NCBI GenBank assembly: GCA_041391965.1
Contig: JAWKMZ010000005.1
Span: forward strand, 62,001 to 126,000
Length of the DNA: 64,000 nt
Reading direction: 5' to 3'
Source of the DNA: JAWKMZ01 sp041391965
GTDB taxonomy: Bacteria; Bacteroidota; Bacteroidia; Flavobacteriales; Flavobacteriaceae
Shown here: positions 61,497 to 64,000 of the stretch, one piece after another
How positions within the stretch are numbered: position 1 is the stretch's first letter
Layout: each line of letters opens with the position of its first letter
Program-made: the position numbers and the translations under genes
The notes under the pieces: model-generated
What the model was told of the DNA's origin: nothing
What the model saw: only the letters and a program-made list of their open reading frames with translations
Database searches by the model: none

Positions 61497-63029
61497 TTAT
61501 TCCCATTCAATTGTGGCTGGCGGTTTTGAACTGATGTCGTACACTACTCTATTAACGCCTTTAACTTTATTTATTATTTCATTTGAGGTTTTTTGCAAAA
61601 ATTCATAGGGTAAATTTACCCAATCGGCAGTCATTCCATCTGTACTTTCAACAGCTCTTAAAGCGACACATTTTTCATAAGTACGTTCGTCTCCCATGAC
61701 ACCAACACTATTTACAGGCAGTAAAATAGCACCTGCTTGCCAAACTTTGTCATATAAATTCCACGATTTCAAATTGTCAATAAAAATAGCATCTACCTCT
61801 TGTAATATACGAACTTTCTCACGAGTTAGACTTCCAAGAATACGAATTGCCAATCCAGGTCCAGGAAATGGATGACGACCCAAAAGCTCTTGGCTCATTT
61901 GCATAGAAGCTCCAACGCGTCTTACTTCGTCTTTAAACAGCATTCGCAAAGGTTCTACCACTTTCAGCTTCATAAAATCTGGCAATCCACCAACATTATG
62001 ATGACTTTTAATTGTTGCACTTGGTCCTCCAGTTGCGGAGACACTTTCAATTACATCTGGATAAATAGTCCCTTGAGCCAACCACTTGACATCTGCAATA
62101 CGATGGGCTTCATCATCAAAAACCTCTATAAACACGCGACCAATTGCTTTACGCTTTAGCTCAGGATCGCTCAGTCCATCAAGAGCATCCAAAAAGCGTG
62201 CCGAAGCATCAACCCCTTTTACATTGAGTCCCATCCCTTCGTATTGTTTGAGTACGTTTTCAAACTCATTTTTACGCAATAATCCATTGTTCACAAAAAT
62301 ACAATAGAGATTTTCGCCAATGGCTTTGTGCAATAAAATTGCTGCGACTGAGGAATCTACACCTCCTGATAAACCAAGCACCACTTTGTCATTGCCTATT
62401 TTATCTTGAAGTTCTTCAACGGTTTCTTCCACAAACGATTGTGGTGTCCAGTCTTGCTGAACTTGAGCAATATGCACCAAAAAATTTTCTAATAGTTGCT
62501 TTCCATCAGTTGAATGATATACTTCTGGATGAAATTGAATGGCATAGGTTGTTTCGCCTTCAATTTTATACGCTGCATTTTGCACATCATTTGTACTTGC
62601 TAATAAAACTCCATTTGTTGGTAAGTGTTTGATGGTATCACTATGACTCATCCAAACTTGACTTCCTATAGAAATTTTATTAAAAAAAGCATCGTCTTTA
62701 ATGTGAGACAAATTAGCTCTTCCATACTCTCTGGTGTTAGAAGCTGCAACTTCACCACCCGAAAAATGTGCTAAATATTGCGCACCATAACAGACTGCTA
62801 ATAATGGCTTTTTACCTTTAATTAACGACAAATCTGGATGTGGTGCGTCATTTCCTCTTACTGAAAATGGGCTACCCGATAAAATGACTGCTTTAAAACT
62901 GTCCGTATCATTAGGAATTTTGTTGTAAGGATGAATTTCGCAGTAAATGTTGAGTTCTCTAACGCGTCGGGCAATAAGCTGTGTGTATTGCGAACCGAAA
63001 TCTAAAATAAGGACTTTGTTGTGTTGCAT
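61497..63029 (-). CDS. guaA: GMP synthase (glutamine-hydrolysing)
   Basis: 510 residues from the ATG at 63029, giving the standard opening MQHNKVLILDFGSQYTQLIARR; a TTG five codons earlier is not needed. Glutaminase domain with nucleophile in LLAVCYGAQYLA near 78 and FHPEVYHS; ATP-PPase loop LGLSGGVDSSVAA near 217-229; dimerisation domain ending KPPATIEWE. It converts XMP to GMP. A TATTTTTG element ends four bases before the ATG. Confidence 0.98.
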   Translation of the reverse strand: MQHNKVLILDFGSQYTQLIARRVRELNIYCEIHPYNKIPNDTDSFKAVILSGSPFSVRGNDAPHPDLSLIKGKKPLLAVCYGAQYLAHFSGGEVAASNTREYGRANLSHIKDDAFFNKISIGSQVWMSHSDTIKHLPTNGVLLASTNDVQNAAYKIEGETTYAIQFHPEVYHSTDGKQLLENFLVHIAQVQQDWTPQSFVEETVEELQDKIGNDKVVLGLSGGVDSSVAAILLHKAIGENLYCIFVNNGLLRKNEFENVLKQYEGMGLNVKGVDASARFLDALDGLSDPELKRKAIGRVFIEVFDDEAHRIADVKWLAQGTIYPDVIESVSATGGPSATIKSHHNVGGLPDFMKLKVVEPLRMLFKDEVRRVGASMQMSQELLGRHPFPGPGLAIRILGSLTREKVRILQEVDAIFIDNLKSWNLYDKVWQAGAILLPVNSVGVMGDERTYEKCVALRAVESTDGMTADWVNLPYEFLQKTSNEIINKVKGVNRVVYDISSKPPATIEWE

Positions 63030-63032
63030 GTG

Positions 63033-63040
63033 CAAAAATA
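63033..63040 (-). promoter_or_regulatory. -7 element adjoining the guaA start
   Basis: TATTTTTG on the minus strand (63040-63033) matches TAnnTTTG. Initiation would fall at about the ATG itself, so the message may be leaderless. Confidence 0.45.
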
Positions 63041-63124
63041 GCAAGGATTTTAGAATTACGATTTACGATTTTGCGTTTTTTTGAATATTTTTTCACACCA
63101 AAACGACGCCTCGTTTAAGTCGTT

Positions 63125-64000
63125 TTAATTCATCGATTCTAAAATCATTTGAATATCGTTTTCTGTAGTATCAGGATTGATAAAGCAAAAACGAGAAATG
63201 GTTTCAAAAGTATCGCCATTTTTCCATTTGGTTGGTGTCACTAAAGCAAACCCTTTTTTGTGATTTTCATAAGTCCAATGCGTGTAATCTTCAGGTTTCC
63301 AACCTTTTCTTCTATAAAGTACACAAGATAAACTTGGGGCTCTAACCAATTCGACATGTGGATTTTTTTCAATCATTTTACCAGCAATTTTAGCTAGCTC
63401 TATGCCACGTTCTACGGCTTGTTTGTAACTATCTGTTCCGTTCATGGCCAACGAAAACCACAATGGCAACCCACGAACACGACGTGTTAATTGTATCTGA
63501 TAATCGGTCGGATTAAAACCATGTGCACCTTCATCTTTAAAAATATCTAAATATGAGCCTTGTTGTGAGTGTGCTTTTTTTGCTAATTCTGGTTGTTTAT
63601 AAATGACTGCACCACAATCGTATGGTGAAAACATCCATTTATGTGGATCAATGGTAATACTATCTGCTTTCTCAATACCGTTAAATAAATGCCGAACAGA
63701 ATCGGCTACCAACGCACCTCCTCCATAAGCCGCATCAACATGAAACCACAAATTTTCTTTTTCGCAAATTGAAGCAATATCTTCCAAATCGTCAATAATT
63801 CCAGCATTGGTTGTACCTCCAGTTGCAACTACAGCAAATAAACATTTGCGTTGATGCTCAGTTAAAGATGTGATTGCTTTTTGAAGATCTTTACCTGTTA
63901 AACGCTCCTCAGAATCGACTAACAAGATATCAACATCAGCCACTTTTGCCATGGCTTTAATAGACGAATGCGCTCCAATAGAGGTAATAATCAACCCTTT
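63125..64000 (-). CDS. Pyridoxal-phosphate decarboxylase (group II), N-terminus outside window
   Basis: The 3' part of a gene running off the right edge; about 290 codons are visible and no start can be given. HVDAAYGGGALVAD marks the cofactor aspartate, and SITIDPHKWMFSPYDCG carries the PLP lysine. This is the glutamate/aromatic/diaminobutyrate decarboxylase family (pyridoxal_deC). The substrate cannot be settled without the N-terminal half. It reads toward guaA with a 95-base gap. Confidence 0.92.
   Translation of the reverse strand, partial: KGLIITSIGAHSSIKAMAKVADVDILLVDSEERLTGKDLQKAITSLTEHQRKCLFAVVATGGTTNAGIIDDLEDIASICEKENLWFHVDAAYGGGALVADSVRHLFNGIEKADSITIDPHKWMFSPYDCGAVIYKQPELAKKAHSQQGSYLDIFKDEGAHGFNPTDYQIQLTRRVRGLPLWFSLAMNGTDSYKQAVERGIELAKIAGKMIEKNPHVELVRAPSLSCVLYRRKGWKPEDYTHWTYENHKKGFALVTPTKWKNGDTFETISRFCFINPDTTENDIQMILESMN

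Overview
The window is a piece of a Bacteroidota chromosome, most likely Flavobacteriaceae. The evidence is AT-rich DNA, promoter elements of the TAnnTTTG type, a subtilase carrying a type IX secretion C-terminal sorting domain, an HU protein of the long Bacteroidota kind, and housekeeping genes (secA, yidC, pyrG, guaA, mnmA) with flavobacterial features. No tRNA, rRNA, CRISPR array or insertion sequence was seen.

Region 1 (1 to about 25,730, all minus strand) is a surface polysaccharide locus. It reads leftward from one good promoter at 25,756-25,785 and runs off the left edge. In transcription order it holds an outer-membrane export lipoprotein (Wza), a Wzc-type chain-length regulator/tyrosine kinase with a Gly-Tyr repeat tail, an initiating sugar-phosphate transferase, a WbpO/WbpP pair for UDP-GalNAcA, another sugar epimerase, an FkbM methyltransferase, and an ABC exporter (Wzm, Wzt with a carbohydrate-binding tail). 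Next come a 630-residue nucleotidyltransferase-plus-kinase protein overlapping wzt, four family 2 glycosyltransferases, one family 4 glycosyltransferase, an HU protein and a second FkbM methyltransferase. It ends with a tightly coupled neuB-neuC-neuA-asnB-glycosyltransferase cassette. A four-helix-bundle (S23-type) gene flanked by GGTTGTC repeats lies exactly between wzm and wzt.

Region 2 (25.8-43 kb) is mostly plus strand: an ABC-F ATPase, a methyltransferase, a LolD/MacB-type ATPase, a PduO-type cobalamin adenosyltransferase, a DUF2795 protein, secA and a TauE/SafE permease. An M23 peptidase and an ECF sigma/anti-sigma/repeat-protein operon read the other way. Then come a DUF2911 protein, MeaB (which with the adenosyltransferase suggests B12-dependent methylmalonyl-CoA mutase elsewhere), a lipoteichoic-acid-synthase-like phosphotransferase and a lipid kinase.

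Region 3 (43-64 kb) is mainly minus-strand core genes: a PAP2 phosphatase, a MATE exporter, an ATP-grasp enzyme, a nitronate monooxygenase-like protein, a T9SS subtilase, mnmA, a YwqK repeat protein, yidC, pyrG, an OsmC protein, a LysM/periplasmic-binding fusion, guaA and a truncated PLP decarboxylase. A few small plus-strand genes (PD40 protein, DoxX, hypotheticals) are interspersed.

The best candidate for something undescribed is the nucleotidyltransferase/kinase protein coupled to a Wzt with a carbohydrate-binding domain. The arrangement recalls WbdD-type chain termination but uses a different architecture, and a base-composition break inside wzt suggests the two were exchanged as a module.
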